NCBI RefSeq assembly: GCF_007741495.1
Contig: NZ_CP036262.1
Span: forward strand, 3,844,001 to 3,908,000
Direction: 5' to 3'
DNA length: 64,000 nt
Source: Roseimaritima multifibrata
GTDB lineage: Bacteria; Planctomycetota; Planctomycetia; Pirellulales; Pirellulaceae
Below, in pieces: positions 63,504 through 64,000 of this stretch (position 1 is the first letter of the stretch; every line of letters starts with the position of its first letter). Both the position numbers and the translations under genes were made by a program. The notes below the pieces were generated by a model. The model saw only the letters and a program-made list of their open reading frames with translations. It was not told the DNA's origin and made no database searches.

Positions 63504-64000
63504 CTGAGTCGGGAGATGGCGACGAATAGACCCCCTCTGTGTCATTCATTTTCTTTAGCTGGTGACTGCCGGGGTTAGCTGCGGTTTAGACCGCAGTGGC
63601 GTGTAAGAGGTAGCGAGCGGTTTTGATTCGCTCGCTTGTCACGCTGTGCTGGTGGACTGCCTGATTCGCCGCCCCAAGAGATGGATTTGAACGGCTTTGA
63701 AGGTTGATGCTTCATTGTTTGCGGCGAATTGCACCGGAGCAGCGACACGGCAAGAGGGCCACGTGGATAGCAGCTTTCCGAAAGTCGATTCATGGAGCGG
63801 ATCAATGGTTGCTCAATCATGGCGGGGAATGCTCCTCGATCGATGCGGTTTGGACTTCGATCGCCTGCTCTTGACGATGCTTTTGGGCTTTTTGCCCGTC
63901 GGCCACGAAGGCTCGCAGGTGATCGGGCGCTAAGAAGGGCACCTTCTCAGGCGGGCTCTCCGTCTTACCGCCCAGCCACGCGGTCACTCCGATCAGATAG
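63490..64000. repeat. Rhs array spacer, copy 4 (cut by window end)
   Basis: Begins ACAAAAAAGAATGACTGAG and follows copy 2 and 3 to the window edge, so at least one more tip is expected beyond. Confidence 0.85.

Noticed and set aside
56590-64000. CRISPR array
   Set aside because: The repeats are ~0.9 kb and separated by genes, not short repeats with equal spacers; no cas genes.

Overview
The window looks like a chromosomal piece of a planctomycete of the Rhodopirellula/Pirellulaceae type. The clues are PEP-CTERM secreted proteins, very large Ser/Thr kinases fused to WD40 propellers, an ECF sigma factor beside such a kinase, secreted sugar-active enzymes, orphan Rhs tips, long gene-poor gaps and moderate GC. 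No taxonomic marker (rRNA, ribosomal protein) is present, so this is an inference from gene content.

Left part (1-4.4 kb): an enolase-superfamily enzyme cut by the window edge, a NarL/LuxR-type response regulator, a Gfo/Idh/MocA oxidoreductase and a tRNA-Arg(ACG). A degraded genomic island (about 4.38-12.15 kb) sits on the 3' end of this tRNA. It is bounded by a ~145-bp direct repeat and ends in the remnant of a tyrosine recombinase. It holds PEP-CTERM genes, an IS3-type remnant, an alpha-carbonic anhydrase and several small genes. These are separated by five copies of a short attC-like junction at which minus-strand stop codons fall, so it resembles an integron-like cassette array without a visible integrase. 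A duplicated PEP-CTERM/small-gene pair, a possible structured RNA, a nuclease-like gene and a broken toxin-antitoxin pair lie just outside it (12.7-16.7 kb).

Middle part (17-35 kb): secreted carbohydrate-related genes on the plus strand (beta-helix protein, GHL15-like protein, GH29-like fucosidase, then a PQQ-type propeller, an alpha/beta hydrolase, a Tat-exported aldo/keto reductase and a CE15-like esterase). Intergenic miniature repeats with GGGACGTGAAAT-like ends are scattered among them. Then come an ECF sigma factor and a WD40 kinase (minus strand).

Right-middle (35.7-56.6 kb): an operon of two zinc-ribbon/membrane paralogues followed by a second WD40 kinase; a coupled MscS-like channel and Vat-like acetyltransferase; a Tat-exported endonuclease/exonuclease/phosphatase protein; a 38-residue basic protein coupled to a DUF2905 protein; small membrane and CBS proteins; a methyltransferase; and a 1140-residue protein that carries two complete superfamily 1 helicases, one Upf1-like and one UvrD-like.

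Right end (56.6-64 kb): a tandem array of orphan Rhs C-terminal tips. Each has a near-identical Rhs core end, a different C-terminus and a different small membrane protein as candidate immunity partner. They are separated by ~0.9-kb repeated spacers that carry a perfect 19-23 bp palindrome with compensatory changes. The array runs off the window. The best candidates for under-described biology are the double-helicase protein, the Rhs tip array with its covarying palindrome, and the attC-like cassette array in the tRNA island.
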